Program-made: the position numbers and the translations under genes
Shown: piece by piece, positions 1 to 9,860 of the stretch
Layout: each line of letters opens with the position of its first letter
Numbering within the stretch: position 1 is the stretch's first letter
From: Macrocystis pyrifera
Lineage: Eukaryota > Sar > Phaeophyceae > Laminariales > Laminariaceae
Reading direction: 5' to 3'
DNA: 64,000 bases
NCBI GenBank assembly: GCA_031763025.1
Contig: JASSKH010000017.1
Location: 8,658,254-8,722,253, forward strand
Notes under the pieces: generated by a model
What the model saw: the letters and a program-made list of their open reading frames with translations, nothing else
What the model was told of the DNA's origin: nothing
Databases searched by the model: none

Positions 1-17
1 TCGACGATCTTCTGGAC

Positions 18-275
18 AAGCCGTGGTCACAGGTGTCGTCCCTTCTCCCCCCCGGTACGTGCCTTTAGTTTTTGTCGCGCAAAGGGTTCAGCATTCCCAC
101 TGCTCGTCGATTTTCATCGAATGTACAGCTAACTCACGCTCTCGCGCTTTCCGCTAATCAATTTTATGCAAGAAAAAGTCCCTATGAGCATGCACTCGGT
201 GAGACTCGAACTCACGAAATTGATCTCGATAGGCTCGCGGACCACCTACCAAGCCACCGGGGACGCCGGATTACT
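18..275 (-). mobile_element. tRNA-derived SINE-like repeat, copy 1
   Basis: Read on the minus strand, 245-256 gives an A-box-like TGGCTTGGTAGG. Positions 199-215 give a perfect T-arm: 5-bp stem GTGAG/CTCAC around the canonical loop TTCGAGT, which overlaps a Pol III B box. The presumptive acceptor arms do not pair, so this is not a working tRNA. The downstream body (18-180) matches, in opposite orientation, 9130-9300: shared blocks include the AATCGACGAGCAGTGGGAAT segment and a CCACGGCTTGT end. An internal Pol III promoter followed by a dispersed body is the SINE design. Family assignment is inferred. Confidence 0.55.
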
Positions 276-378
276 GCTGTTCTATTACACTATATCATTC
301 ATACATGGGAGTTCATTCTTCGATGGAAGTTGTGCACAATTTATGATAACGCATGTATTCATATGTGTGTGTTCTTCA

Positions 379-495
379 GTCTGTGACCACAGAGCTCGTA
401 TCTTTCTAGGCAGCCCCTACTCGTCGACATCCAGCAAGCCCAGTGTCCGTGCTGATTCTTCACCCTAGAAAGATACGAGCTCTGTGGTCACAGAC
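379..495. repeat. Fold-back of two LINE 3'-UTR ends
   Basis: A ~33-bp block at 379-411 (GTCTGTGACCACAGAGCTCG...) recurs as its reverse complement at about 464-495, with ~53 bp between. Both arms belong to the LINE 3' UTR seen elsewhere, so this is a tail-to-tail junction of two LINE 3' ends, the left one nearly lost. Confidence 0.7.
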
Positions 496-1049
496 TACGA
501 CACAGAGATAACACACCGTAATGCATTAATAGCCTACGCAATACCATGCTTTCGCACTATTGATAGGTCCGGCCGACACAACATACATACATACGCCAGC
601 AACCAAAATACACCATAAAGAAAAGCAACGAAGAAACCAAACCGAAAAAGAAAAAGAAAAAGGAGAAGAATCCCAAATAAATAAATAAAATGGGAAGCCA
701 AAGCTCAGACACATACTTACCCCGAGCATGAGCCAAAAGGGACGTGCAAGGGGGAAGAAACGGGAAGGAAAAAAGGGAACTATGCATCCCGAGGAACACT
801 TATCTAAGTAAAAAGAGAAATAATGAGTGGACCAAAATACGCTCGTCACCCACCCACTATGTAGTACGTCTTTCATAAGGATAAGAAGGGGAAAATATGG
901 GGGAAAAAGTTAAGTCATGGAAAAAAATCAAAGCACCAAGCCAATACATACCGAACGGCCGCAGCAGTTGGCGGTATACGAGTGGCAAAGAAAAGTCCAA
1001 CCTATTAGTCGGCCTAGCACCTTGCTACCCTATCTGCGGTCTCTCTGCT
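425..1049 (-). mobile_element. 5'-truncated LINE copy (3' end only)
   Basis: This ~620-bp block matches the 3' UTR and extreme ORF end of the LINE at 19080-19740, in inverted orientation. It runs from the terminal CTCGTCGACATCC block through the A-rich GAAAAAGAAAAAG tract to the segment matching the last LINE codons (GCAGATAGGGTAGCAAGGT read on minus). Only the 3' tail is present, as expected for target-primed reverse transcription that stopped early. ORFs of 80-116 codons inside it are by-products of the pyrimidine-rich UTR. Confidence 0.8.
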
Positions 1050-1124
1050 ATATAGGAATTACTGTTGAAGTTTGTTACGACTCGAAATTGCTTGATAAAT
1101 TTCGAAATTCGTGGCGGAAATGGG

Positions 1125-1163
1125 TTTATTTATTTATTTATTTATTTATTTATTTTTTATCCT
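1125..1163. repeat. (TTTA)n microsatellite
   Basis: About nine TTTA units followed by a T run, lying between LINE 3'-end fragments. Confidence 0.9.
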
Positions 1164-1212
1164 CCTTGGAGATCTGGGTAAAAAAAGCTTACGCCCAATA
1201 CACTTTCTTATT

Positions 1213-1348
1213 TGTGTGTGTGTGTTCTTCACATTAAACCGTTCTTCTACTCGTCGACATCCAGCAAGCCCAGTGTCCGTGCTGATTCTTCACCCTAGAA
1301 AGATACGAGCTCTGTGGTCACAGACTACGACACAGAGATAACACACCG
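1213..1348 (-). mobile_element. LINE 3'-terminal fragment
   Basis: The last ~135 bp of the LINE, inverted. It starts with the GTGTGTGTGTTCTTCAC tail (the (AC)n tail on minus), continues through the CTCGTCGACATCC and ACCACAGAGCTC blocks, and ends at ACACACCGG, where similarity to the other copies stops. Confidence 0.75.
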
Positions 1349-1473
1349 GTTCTTATTAATTGACAATTCCGGAGCTGGGTTACGAATAGCGCTGAAAACA
1401 AAACCTAATAAAACACGTTCGTTTGTACCCCAGCCCCCAGCTACGTACGACAACTGTAGCAGTGTGTGTTACT

Positions 1474-1866
1474 GCTGTAGTTTTTCCTTCTCGTTTCTTC
1501 CCCCTTGCACGTCCTTTTTGGCTATGGTCGGGGTAAGTATGTGTGTGAGCTTTGGCTTCCCATTTTAGTTATATATTTGGGATTCTTCTCATTTTCTTTT
1601 TCTTTTTCGGTTTGGTTTCTTCGTTGCTTCTCTTTCTTTATGGTGTATTTTGGTTGCTGGCGTATGTATGTATGTTGTGTCGGCCGCACCTAGTGCGAAG
1701 GCATGGTATTGCGTAGGCTATTAATGCATTACGGTGTGTTATCTCTGTGTCGTAGTCTGTGACCACAGAGCTCGTATCTTTCTAGGGTGAAGAATCAGCA
1801 CGGACACTGGGCTTGTTGGATGTCGACGAGTAGAAGAACGGTTTAATGTGAAGAACACACACACAA
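1474..1866 (+). mobile_element. LINE 3'-end fragment, plus strand
   Basis: About 390 bp of LINE 3' UTR in sense orientation, from CTTCTCGTTTCTTCCCCC to the terminal GAAGAACACACACACA tail. It closely matches 3600-3997 and 19340-19740. Together with the minus-strand copies to its left it makes a cluster of LINE tails in both orientations. Confidence 0.8.
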
Positions 1867-2051
1867 CTGTAGTTGTTGTTGCTGTATTTTGACACTAAAA
1901 AAAGGATGTCACAGCCCCATATGGTCCAAAACAGAAAATCGTATTCGCTGCGAAATACCTGCCAACTCCAAGTTTTGTATTTGTCTCATGTATTGTGCAC
2001 TTTTATCCTGCTGTTTTTACGGGTGTGTAAGTAATAATTCGTCTACCTCAC
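1867..2051. other. Putative intron side of the 2.05-2.45 kb exon
   Basis: Unique-looking sequence left of the GTGAGG donor at 2051 on the minus strand. If the donor is used, this is the start of an intron into which the LINE fragments further left were inserted. No acceptor or second exon could be assigned inside the window. Confidence 0.25.
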
Positions 2052-2445
2052 CTCGAGCCTGCTCCACCTGTGCGCGGCTATGATGCAAAGCCATGCCCGT
2101 CGAATTGTCGGTGTCTTTTCCGGGCATGCGGGGCAAGAGTTCCTGCGCGCCAACATCGTCTTTGCGTCGGCAACCACTGCGGGGGTCATCAGCAAGAAAA
2201 CCGACATAATTCCCTTGGCGCGAATCGTAGTCGTTTTCCTTCACAAAGGGAGTGGATACTTCCTCGTCACTGGTAGCGCCATGAGCGGCGTGTAAATGTT
2301 GAACAGCGAATCCAAGCAGCAGCAGCAGCAGCAGCAGATACGGCGAGCGAAAGAGTGCGCGCCTCGGAAGCGTTACTCTCCGAGCAGAAGCAGCCGACCA
2401 GGTCGTCATCATAGTTGTCACTCTATAAGTAGTGCAGAAGGGCAT
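2052..2445 (-). CDS. First exon of a possible secreted or membrane protein
   Basis: Reading starts at the in-frame ATG at 2445-2443; the frame is open further upstream but without an ATG. Residues ~30-52 form a signal-peptide-like stretch: Arg-rich n-region, a run of eight Leu, then GFAVQHLHAAHG with Ala/Gly sites suited to signal peptidase. The eight Leu are encoded by the CAG-repeat strand (2318-2338), so a trinucleotide tract supplies the hydrophobic core. The following ~75 residues are acidic and polar with no recognised domain. A consensus donor (CTCGAG|GTGAGG, junction at 2052/2051) ends the exon; reading through gives a stop at 2017. No family could be named. It could instead be a fortuitous ORF in a CAG-rich region. 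Confidence 0.4.
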
Positions 2446-2756
2446 CCACTGCTGAGATCGCGTAGGTACCAAAGCCCTAAACTCAGGCAGCAGGCGTAAA
2501 CCTCTCCGTGTTCACGACTACCCCGCGTCTCGCAGGGTGCAAGCAGCACTCCAGACAGCGACCGAGTCGGTAGCTACGAGATGGTTAGTTGGGGGGACAG
2601 GGAGAACTCTTATATTTGTACCGAGGGTAGTTTAGTGGATACCCCCGGCGATGTTACTGCTGGGACTGAAATATTTTTAGACGTAAAAAAAGTCACAAAA
2701 AATATCAGCGGTCTTAGCTGGGAAAAATTATTTTTCAAGAAATGAACTATTCAGCG

Positions 2757-2757
2757 G

Positions 2758-2813
<56 letters not shown>

Positions 2814-2829
2814 ATTGTTGTTGTTGTTT
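2757..2829. repeat. (GTT)n microsatellite
   Basis: Roughly 24 GTT units with one interruption (GTTATTGTT). Its right edge runs straight into a short LINE-tail motif (CTTCACATTAAACCG, 2831-2845). The poly-Asn ORF on the minus strand is a by-product. Confidence 0.9.
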
Positions 2830-2845
2830 TTCTTCACATTAAACC

Positions 2846-3257
2846 GTTTTTTCAACATGCCGCCTGCCCCGTCCTTGGGGTAGGCCGAGGAAGCCCGCGA
2901 GGACTTACAGCGGTCTAGCAGCAGCCACACGGGCATCGAGCCTCGGGCTGGGTAGAGAGGGAACCTCGCGCGGTCTGGCGAGTGAACTGCTCACTCTAAG
3001 GACCGCGCGGGGTCGTGGTGATGAGTTTTATTTTCAACCCGGATGCCGAGGAGTTCATCCCCGAGGCAGGACGGGTACATCACCACAGCAGAGAGCGCTG
3101 CGTGGGCAACCTGGGGAGAGGAGAGGCTGGCCACCGCGTGGGTACGCAAGCGCGATAGGAAGGATGGGGGTGTCGGAGTTGGCTGGGACGGCTGCACCCA
3201 ACCAACGGAAACCAAGGCGCGAACCGGGCTACAAAGCTAGGAGCCAATATTATCATA
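2846..3257 (+). other. Putative LINE 5' leader
   Basis: GC-rich sequence immediately upstream of the Lys/Arg-rich start of the LINE endonuclease ORF. It shows no domain. Its position, a fragment of LINE tail at its left edge and its continuity with the ORF suggest the element's 5' untranslated region. No second copy in the window extends this far, so the true 5' end is unknown. Confidence 0.35.
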
Positions 3258-4834
3258 CAGAAAAAGAAGAGACGAAAAAAAGCAAAAACGGAGGAGGGGA
3301 CGAGCCTCTCGTCGGCTGGCTAAAAATGCAGCACGCGAGGCTCGTAAGAGACGGAAGGCGGCACTTGTGGTGGTAGCGACCTACAATGTGCGTACCCTGG
3401 CCGTAAAGGGGAAGAACGGGTGCGGGCATGATGAGTGCGTACGCTCGGTACGTATTTTGATTTTTTCCATGACTCAACTTTTTCCTATATTTTTCCCTTT
3501 TTATCCTTATGAAAGAAGTACTACATAGTGGGTGGGTGACGAGAGCGTGTTTTGGCCCACTCATTATTGCTCTTTTTACTCACCGGGATGCATAGTCCCC
3601 TTTTTCCTTCTCGCATCTTTCCCCTTGCACGTCCCTTTTGGCTCATGCCCGGGGTAAGTATGTATGTGTCTGAGCTTTGGCTTCCCATTTTATTTATTTA
3701 TTAGGGATCCTTCTCCTTTTCATTTTCTTTTTCTTTTTCTTTTTCGGTTTGGTTTCTTCGTTGCTTCTCTTTCTTTATGGTGTATTTTGGTTGCTGGCGT
3801 ATGTATGTATGTTGTGTCGGCCGCACCTAGTGCGAAGGCATGGTATTGCGTAGGCTATTAATGCATTACGGTGTGTTGTCTCTGTGTCGTAGTCTGTGAC
3901 CACAGAGCTCGTATTTTTCTAGGGTGAAGAATCAGCACGGACACTGGGCTTGCTGGATGTCGACGAGTAGAAGAACGGTTTAATGTGAAGAACACACACA
4001 CACCCTTGCGAAAGGACGGCAACTCGGTTGTGACTTCATTGGTCTGCAGGAAACCCGACGGTCCGGCAACAACACGAGATTTTGTGCAGCTGGATACCAA
4101 GTGTTTTGTTCAGATCAGGAAAAACAGAAGCGAGACAAGGGTTGTATGGGGTAGGTTTAGCAGTAAACGACTCAATATGCCGTACGTCTAAGTTCACTCA
4201 GCAGTTTATTGACGAACGATTTATGTCTACGCGCTTTGAGTTAGACGGTCGGTGCGATGCGGTTAATTTCGTCGTTGCGTACGCCCCAACTGATTGTACC
4301 AAAGATGCCAAGCAGAAAGGCATGTTCTGGCGAAGTTGGAGGGCCTGGTTGAGCAGATTCCTGCTAAAGAGTGTTTGTTTGTGCTCATAGATGCCAATGG
4401 GCGAACTGGGGGGAGGATAGAAGGGTGCGGTGATGATGAATGTAAGGTGCTCGGAGCATACGGACGTAGTGATAACGGCAAACGGCTTTTGTCGTTCGCT
4501 ACCAGTTGCAAGCTAGCGCTCACCAACACATTTTTCAGCACGCGCAAGGGCGGAATATCGCATACGTTCAACGGCACCAGCCTGAATGATCGTAAGCGAA
4601 TCGACTACATACTAACTCGTTAAATCCACCGACCTAGAGTACATAATGTTACAGTCGTCCCACAGCCCCCACCACCTGCTAAGGCTGATTCAGACCATAA
4701 CATCGTGTACATCAAGGTCCGACTTAGTGGTCACTTTTCGTCTGACCGAAGATTGCTGAAACCCCAAAAACACCGAGAATTCGACAGGCAGCTTTTTCTA
4801 TCCGATGGAGAGCGTCGACACCGAATAGTCGAGA
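3258..4834 (+). pseudogene. LINE endonuclease (APE/EEP) domain, 5' half of LINE copy 1
   Basis: This is the N-terminal half of a non-LTR retrotransposon polyprotein, the AP-endonuclease-like domain that nicks target DNA. In order: a Lys/Arg-rich start (~3258-3375), TYNVRTL with GKNGCGHDE (~3380-3450), a 3'-UTR insertion (3456-3997), then LAKGRQLGCDFIGLQETRRSG (~3998-4060), FVVAYAPTD (~4266-4292), LIDANGRTGG (~4384-4416), NDRKRIDYIL (~4587-4617) and SDHNIVYIKV (~4693-4722). These match the metal-binding Asn/Glu, the Asp-x-Asn step and the terminal Asp-His of the family. It is dead: a large insertion, a frameshift near 4149 (after ...KGCMG) and a TAA at 4621-4623. It stops abruptly where the left TIR of the 11.8-kb segment begins; the expected RT continues at 16652. 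Confidence 0.85.
3456..3997 (+). mobile_element. LINE 3'-end copy inserted in the LINE endonuclease
   Basis: About 540 bp matching the LINE 3' UTR at 19190-19740, from TTTGATTTTTTCC to the GAAGAACACACACACA tail. It lies between the codons for GHDECVRSV and LAKGRQLGCDF, which are contiguous in family members, so it is a later 5'-truncated insertion into an older copy of the same family. No clear target-site duplication remains. Confidence 0.8.
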
Positions 4835-4878
4835 GGGTCGTTTCCAATCGATGTCTTTTTTTTCCAAATTTTCCAAAT
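4835..4878 (+). repeat. Left terminal inverted repeat
   Basis: 44 bp beginning GGGTCGTTTCC and ending in the AT-rich 18-mer at 4861-4878, which is the exact reverse complement of 16608-16625. Confidence 0.7.
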
Positions 4879-5095
4879 ATTGGAAATCTGTATAAAGATA
4901 CGGAGGCGCTCTGTCGTAATTTTGGAAATTCTTCAGCCCCTGAAAAATCACGAAGTGTTCCCGTTCCAAATTTTGGAAAACCAATCACACCTTTCACGAT
5001 TTTCACGATATTCGAGGCAGTGTTCCAACCCGTGCCGTCGCTCGACGTTGGGACAAGCGGGTAGCTTGAGACGTTGGCCAGGGAGGTCACATATT

Positions 5096-5490
5096 ATGGA
5101 AGGTGGAAGGAAGCGGTCCGGGTCTCCGGAGGACTCGTCATTGAGTCGTACGAGACAGCGATTCAACCCCTATAATTTTCCAGAAGCGAGGCGCAGAAAC
5201 ATGCTGAAGGCGATCCAGCACGACGACGCTGCTGCTCTCGTCGTGCTGGGCATGTTCATGACAGCAGGAGCTACACCACATGTTCCCAAGAGACGATCGC
5301 AGATCCATGAGCCGTACCGGCTCTCGTGGGCAGAGTTGAGGGAAGACCTCCGTCGCCGGAAAGCTTTCCGGAGGACTTTTCGGATGCCTGAAGAGAGTTT
5401 CGCGAAGCTCGCCGACTTGCTCCGCCCAGTCCTTGAAAAAGACGAGCACTATGGACGTGAGCGTGATACGACTGTTTCGTGTGTGTGTTG
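5096..5490 (+). pseudogene. PIF/Harbinger-type transposase, N-terminal fragment
   Basis: The ATG is at 5096; the frame is open upstream but this is the first ATG of the conserved part. About 130 residues: a charged N-terminus (RKRSGSPEDSS...), an Ala/Val-rich helix, then SWAELREDLRRRKAFRRTF and RMPEESFAKLADLLRPVLEKDE (~5328-5450). The 'FRRTFRM..ESF.KL..LLRP.L.KDE' pattern is the signature preceding the DDE nuclease in PIF/Harbinger transposases and HARBI1 relatives. A possible donor (GGAC|GTGAGC, ~5458) follows, after which no homology continues. The catalytic DDE domain was not found downstream, so it is truncated or spliced to exons I cannot see. Its place just inside the left TIR fits the element's expected layout. 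Confidence 0.7.
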
Positions 5491-5907
5491 TGCTTTCCTT
5501 GTAGCGCGCTGGCGCCACTTCTTGCTCACCTCTCAGTTATCGTCGTTATCGCTGTCTTGGGTCGACTTTCATCTAGCATAGTCTCCGTGTGTAGTAGTTT
5601 GGGTGCCTCTGGTATCTTGCACCGCAACTGGTGCTGTATACAATCTGGACGCACTACGAGCACCTTGCACGCCACCTGACACTGTGAAACGTTGTGCGGC
5701 AAAGCTAGAAGTAGTGAAACCTGATACACGTACACGTGGTATGAAACCCCGTTTCTGTATACCAGGTGTGTGTGAGTTGTGTATAACCTTCGCGCTGTCG
5801 CTCGAACCCAGCTCTACTCGTACCACAGCAGCGTTAGAACCCGTACGTGGCTAGCAGCAGCAATAATGAACCTGCTCTAGCAGCTGCATGTGCAGCAGCT
5901 TTACAAC
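5491..5907. other. No recognisable feature
   Basis: Continuation of the transposase region without conserved coding; short ORFs on both strands show no family pattern. Confidence 0.5.
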
Positions 5908-6215
5908 AGTAATCTGGACCAGAAAAGAGGGGACGCCAGCAGGGTGGATCCCTTTTCGGGAAAGCCTCCTTGTTGTATGGGGAGACAGTGATTGAGTATC
6001 ACTCCGTGAGCGATATCGCAGCTCTACAACAGCACGACAAAGTAGAAAGAGGCTAGGAAAAAACAGAGCTTATGACGAATGCAGCGATCGCTGCGGCGGC
6101 CGCCCCGCTCCCTTTTCGTCGGGTGCGGAACTGGCTGAAATGCAAAGAAAGAAGGACCTGAAATCCGGACCTGTCCCATGTAATGCTGGACTGTGGAGTA
6201 CGACAAGAACATCGG
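5908..6215 (+). repeat. Modular repeat, copy A (head + alpha module, truncated)
   Basis: A ~155-bp head (AGTAATCTGGACCAGAAAAG to GGCTAGGAAAAAACAGA) also occurs at 15402-15562 (+) and, inverted, at 34449-34611 and 35055-35210. The following alpha module (from GCTTATGACGAATGCAGCG) matches the interior of copy C. Similarity ends at ACAAGAACATCGG (6215), where copy C continues. One frame of the head is open for ~50 codons (GRQQGGSLFGKASLLYGE...), but a stop precedes it and another ends it. Confidence 0.75.
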
Positions 6216-7574
6216 CCCGCGCCAGAAGGAGCCGGGCGCCGGCGTCGGACGTCGGAGTGAACTGGGACCACGAAGAACTCAGCGCCTCGCGAGACCCCGG
6301 TGGAGTCGATACTATTAGTTTGGTGGCTTCTGAGCGTGTAGTGTAACCACGAACGAGGTTTTACTGCGATGATAAATCCCTCTACTGCTGTACGAACGGA
6401 AAGAAAGGTTGTTTACTGCTGCTGTACGAGTACGTAATCAGTTCCCACGTTCTGGTTTCTTCGAGAGGGCGAGCGGCTGCAAATCTTTCACGTAAGATAT
6501 CACGTCCACCTGACCGTTTGGTTTTTCTCATGATAAGTGAGTGGATACGGTACGACCGAGAAGAGGTAGGAAGAACCCCAGTGCACGTCTCACACGAACC
6601 GGGCAACACAAGCACGCAAGCACACCCACACACGCGCGCCGGGTATACGTCTTGCTTTGGGAGAATCCGCGTCGAGCATCGGCTCTTTATTTATCATGTA
6701 TGTCTCCTCTTCCAGGTGTACTCTATACATTTGAATAGGTTTGACGTGATCCCCTCGTCTCTTTTTTGTTTTTTTTTTTTTTTTGTTTGCTTGTTTGGTT
6801 CTGTTTTGTTGCAATTCGTACTACTACTCTACTACTACTGTACTGTGTACCATGTACGAGTAGGCATCTGGTCCATACGTACGCTGACTTCGCCTTTATG
6901 TACCGGTATGTACGTCGTGTGCCCTCCGATATATACTATATTGATCATTGGGACAGCTGTAAGATCCAGTGTTTCGTCGAAACTCATCTTTGGAATGATA
7001 CTTCGTTCGCGCGTACTCGGGGGTTTTATTTTGCCTCATGCCCGATATATAATTAACTCTTTGTACGAGGGAGACCAAATCTGAAGCTGCAGAATTCAAG
7101 GAGTGGGTTATCATTATCCCAGCACGTACCGAATGGTTCATGGGTCGTTTCACGTTCGGTGAGACAGCAGTTCATCAAATGTCCGCTTTCGTTTACGTAC
7201 ACCGCTTCCTTGTCCATTGCGTGCATGACATACGTATGTTCGTGGTCTATTTCGGGGTTCTTGACCAGACCGCAGTTTGAAGTGAAACGCGCCGCCGTCA
7301 ATCGTTTGCAGGAACTTTTTTACTATGAGTACACGTACCAGGTACGCATATCGACGCGTACGAGCCAGACGAAAGCTCCGATAACATCGAATAGATACTA
7401 TTAATAGGTATACTGGTATGTCTTATCTATTTTCGAGCATGCACTTTCTTTCAGAACGAACAGGTCCGCTCCAACCAAGCATGTTATGTACGTATACGGA
7501 ACCTGTTCGTACGTACATCACTTTCATGAGGTATGATACGAGGTGCGTGGTATCGGTTGCTATTACGCATCAGA
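6216..7574. other. No gene recognised; AT-rich patches and T tracts
   Basis: Contains a poly(T) run near 6766-6784, GTAC-rich words and several 60-190-codon ORFs on both strands with no conserved motif, including a hydrophobic run at ~6750-6850 that follows from the T tract. Confidence 0.5.
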
Positions 7575-7577
7575 GCA

Positions 7578-7605
7578 TTTTTTTTTTTTTTTTTTTTTTT
7601 TTTTT
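7578..7605. repeat. Poly(T) tract
   Basis: About 27 consecutive T, at the left edge of a GC-rich degenerate minisatellite; possibly the A-tail of a minus-strand retrocopy. Confidence 0.85.
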
Positions 7606-7619
7606 ATTTTCCTAATGGG

Positions 7620-7905
7620 TTTTCCAGCGGGACATATCCCGCGGTTTTGGGCGGGATTCGGGATTTTCTGTGGCCCGTGACACATGTGAAATCTCGTCCC
7701 CGCACCTCGCACAAACGAGCCCCGCGAAAATTATTATATCCCGTTCCCGCCCCCACGCATTCGACGACGAATCCCGTTCCCGCACACACGAGTCCCGTGA
7801 AAATACACATATCCCGTGCCCGCACAGACACGTCCCGCAAAATCCAGGATACGCCAAATCCCGTGAATAAAGTTCGCACATGCTACGAATTCAACCCGAC
7901 CCGCC
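7620..7905. repeat. Degenerate TCCCG/CCCGC minisatellite
   Basis: Irregular units of about 35-48 bp each begin (A)TCCCGT(T/G)CCCGC followed by a C/A-rich spacer and AGTCCCGTGAAAAT-type words. At least five units are visible before the pattern decays near 7875. Overlapping ORFs in several frames and both strands are produced by the repeat. Confidence 0.6.
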
Positions 7906-8211
7906 GATGACAGCACTTTGACAGGGTATGCACGTACATGTGTCGGGTTCCGAGTTCAACCCATCCCGGGGAATACCGCGGTGGCCGGACCCCGCACTGA
8001 CAATCCCCTCTAATCTAATCGTGGCTACTGCTGTAGGTCGTATACCACCCATCCAGTCGAATCCCGTAGTTGTTGTCGAACCTGCCTGGGGGAGTCCCCG
8101 CTGTGGCCAGACTCAACGCCCATACCAATACTGCCGTGAAAGCCTGGAGTATCTGATTCCCATGGGATTTGGCCTGGGAGTCGAAAATGAGTCCCGAGAA
8201 ATGCCCTGGTA

Positions 8212-8636
8212 GTACGAGTTTATGTGTGTACGAACAACTGTTTACCTGGTATATCATACGTACTGTGGATACTACGGTAGTTACACATGCACGAGTATAA
8301 TACCACGAATCACAGCGCAATTGAATCGTGGATGGACTTCAGCCGTAGACGCACAGCCGAAATTAATATGTATTCGATCTGCAGGAAGGCGCGGGGGGCA
8401 TGCGGACTAGTGCCAAGTAGTACGAGTACGAGTATATGTATGTACGAACAACTGTTTAACTGGTATATCATACGTACTGTGGATACTACGGTAGCTACAG
8501 ATGCACGAGTAGAATACCACGAATCACAGCGCAATTGAATCGTGGATGTACTTCAGCCGTAGTCGCACAGCCGAAAATTAATATGTATTCGGCCTGCAGG
8601 AAGGCGCCGGGGGCATGCGGACCGAGTGCCAAGTAT
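8212..8636 (+). repeat. Tandem duplication, two ~214-bp units
   Basis: Unit 1 (8212-8425) and unit 2 (8426-8636) share GTACGAACAACTGTTTA, ATCATACGTACTGTGGATAC, CACGAATCACAGCGCAATTG and GCATGCGGAC blocks in the same order with ~90% identity by eye. Each unit gives mirrored ORFs on both strands. Confidence 0.9.
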
Positions 8637-9129
8637 ATACCTGGTATCATATACAGGTACAGGTATGCCCGGTGCACTCTTCTTATATAATATGACAGCG
8701 GGCAGCCATATAATACGCGCACTCAGATGGCAATGGGAGCGGACAGCACCCCCACCCCCCCACGAGGCCTTTACCACCCGGGGTCGCCCTTTCGCACTAG
8801 ATATGCGCTGGAGATCAGGAGACACCCGAGAAAGCGACCAAAACAATTATCTCGATTAGTGTATCAATCGCCTGCATACAGCAGTACGAGCAACGTGAGC
8901 GCCCAGCGGCCGTATTGTACGACCCCTTGCAATGTGACGCAGGCACCACTTTCAGTTTTTATCACCCCAAATCACGCGGGCCCGCGGAAATGCTTCTTTA
9001 TTTATCATTTTCTCGTTTATTTATTTATTTAGTGTACTTGACTTGATTTGGTTTGATGTACCTCGTTTTGCTCTCATTGCCCGTCTTCGTATACGGTCCC
9101 TCCGGGTTACGCTGTTGACCCTAGAAAAC
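8637..9129. other. No recognisable feature
   Basis: Contains CCAGGTA-type words near 8640 and an AT-rich TTTATTTATTTA patch near 9000-9030; no gene seen. Confidence 0.5.
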
Positions 9130-9300
9130 TGCTGTCAACAGAAGAACACTCGTGTGAGGTCGGGGTCAAAATCCCTTTAGGCACCTTGGTCATCGCGAAA
9201 AGCGCAAGAGCTCGAGTTTGCAAATTCGTTGAGAATCGACGAGCAGTGGGAATGAGGAACCCTGCGGGAAAGGGAAGCTACCGGCGACCACGGCTTGTAT
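9130..9300 (+). mobile_element. SINE-like body, copy 2
   Basis: Matches the minus-strand repeat at 18-190 over GCGAAAAGCGCAAGAGC, GAATCGACGAGCAGTGGGAAT, AACCCTGCG and CCACGGCTTGT in the same order. The tRNA-like head present in copy 1 is strongly decayed here (GTGTGAGGTCGGGGTC near 9152). Confidence 0.55.
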
Positions 9301-9339
9301 ACAGAGTTGGAAAGTCAAAGTGATGCGTTACAAGTGGTA

Positions 9340-9455
9340 CCCTGGGCTGTTTACCTGATCGATCTTTTACCCCTAAAGCTAAGCAGGTAACACGTTCACA
9401 TTTGTCGTCGTCGACAGGACACGGGTTCGAATCTCACTTTGAACACATCTCCCTC
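9340..9455 (+). repeat. tRNA-like repeat with A and B boxes
   Basis: TTTTACCCCTAAAGCTAAGC then AGGTAACAC gives an A-box-like segment, and GGGTTCGAATCTC (~9425) a B-box match. The arms do not fold into a complete cloverleaf, so a SINE head or tRNA pseudogene is more likely than a tRNA gene. Confidence 0.45.
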
Positions 9456-9538
9456 GTTCCCCAGGTATCGAAACGAATTGGGTAAGTCAACGTACGACCG
9501 CATACGGTACTGACGTCCCAAGGACCCCGCCGTTCAGA

Positions 9539-9555
9539 GGGGGGGGGGGGGGGGG
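9539..9555. repeat. Poly(G) tract
   Basis: Seventeen consecutive G between two tRNA-like repeats. Confidence 0.9.
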
Positions 9556-9564
9556 AGTGTTGTA

Positions 9565-9645
9565 AGGGTTACCTTGAGCTGGGTAATCGATCGGTCTTTT
9601 ACCCCTATAGCTTAGCAGGTAACACCTTCACAGATGGTTAGAGGA
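9565..9645 (+). repeat. Second tRNA-like A-box repeat
   Basis: GGTTACCTTGAGCTGGG, TCTTTTACCCCTATAGCTTA and GCAGGTAACACCTTCACA repeat the left half of 9340-9410 at a 225-bp offset; the B-box half is lost. Confidence 0.5.
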
Positions 9646-9689
9646 AAGGTACGGCGGTGGTCAGGGATATATGGTGTGAGGTTGACTGG

Positions 9690-9860
9690 TCGTGACACGA
9701 TTACTGTAAATGATTTATACCTGGTACCAGTGCACTCTATATATTTATTTCCTGCGGTTATATTTTCGGCTCCAGAGTTGGAGCCTGTCCTGTGACCACG
9801 GACTGAAGACCTTGGACATGAGTTCATGTGAGAACAACAACAACGACAAAGTTGTCATAA
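9690..9860 (+). repeat. Dispersed repeat F, partial copy
   Basis: TATTTATTTCCTGCGG, CTCCAGAGTTGGAGCCT, TGACCACGGACT and GTGAGAACAACAACAACGAC follow the same order as 32380-32490 and, inverted, 26320-26440. Confidence 0.6.

Noticed and set aside
2751..2936. Poly-Asn ORF
   Set aside because: Translation of the GTT microsatellite.
9376..9450. Functional tRNA gene
   Set aside because: A and B boxes are present but acceptor and anticodon stems do not pair; treated as a SINE head or pseudogene.
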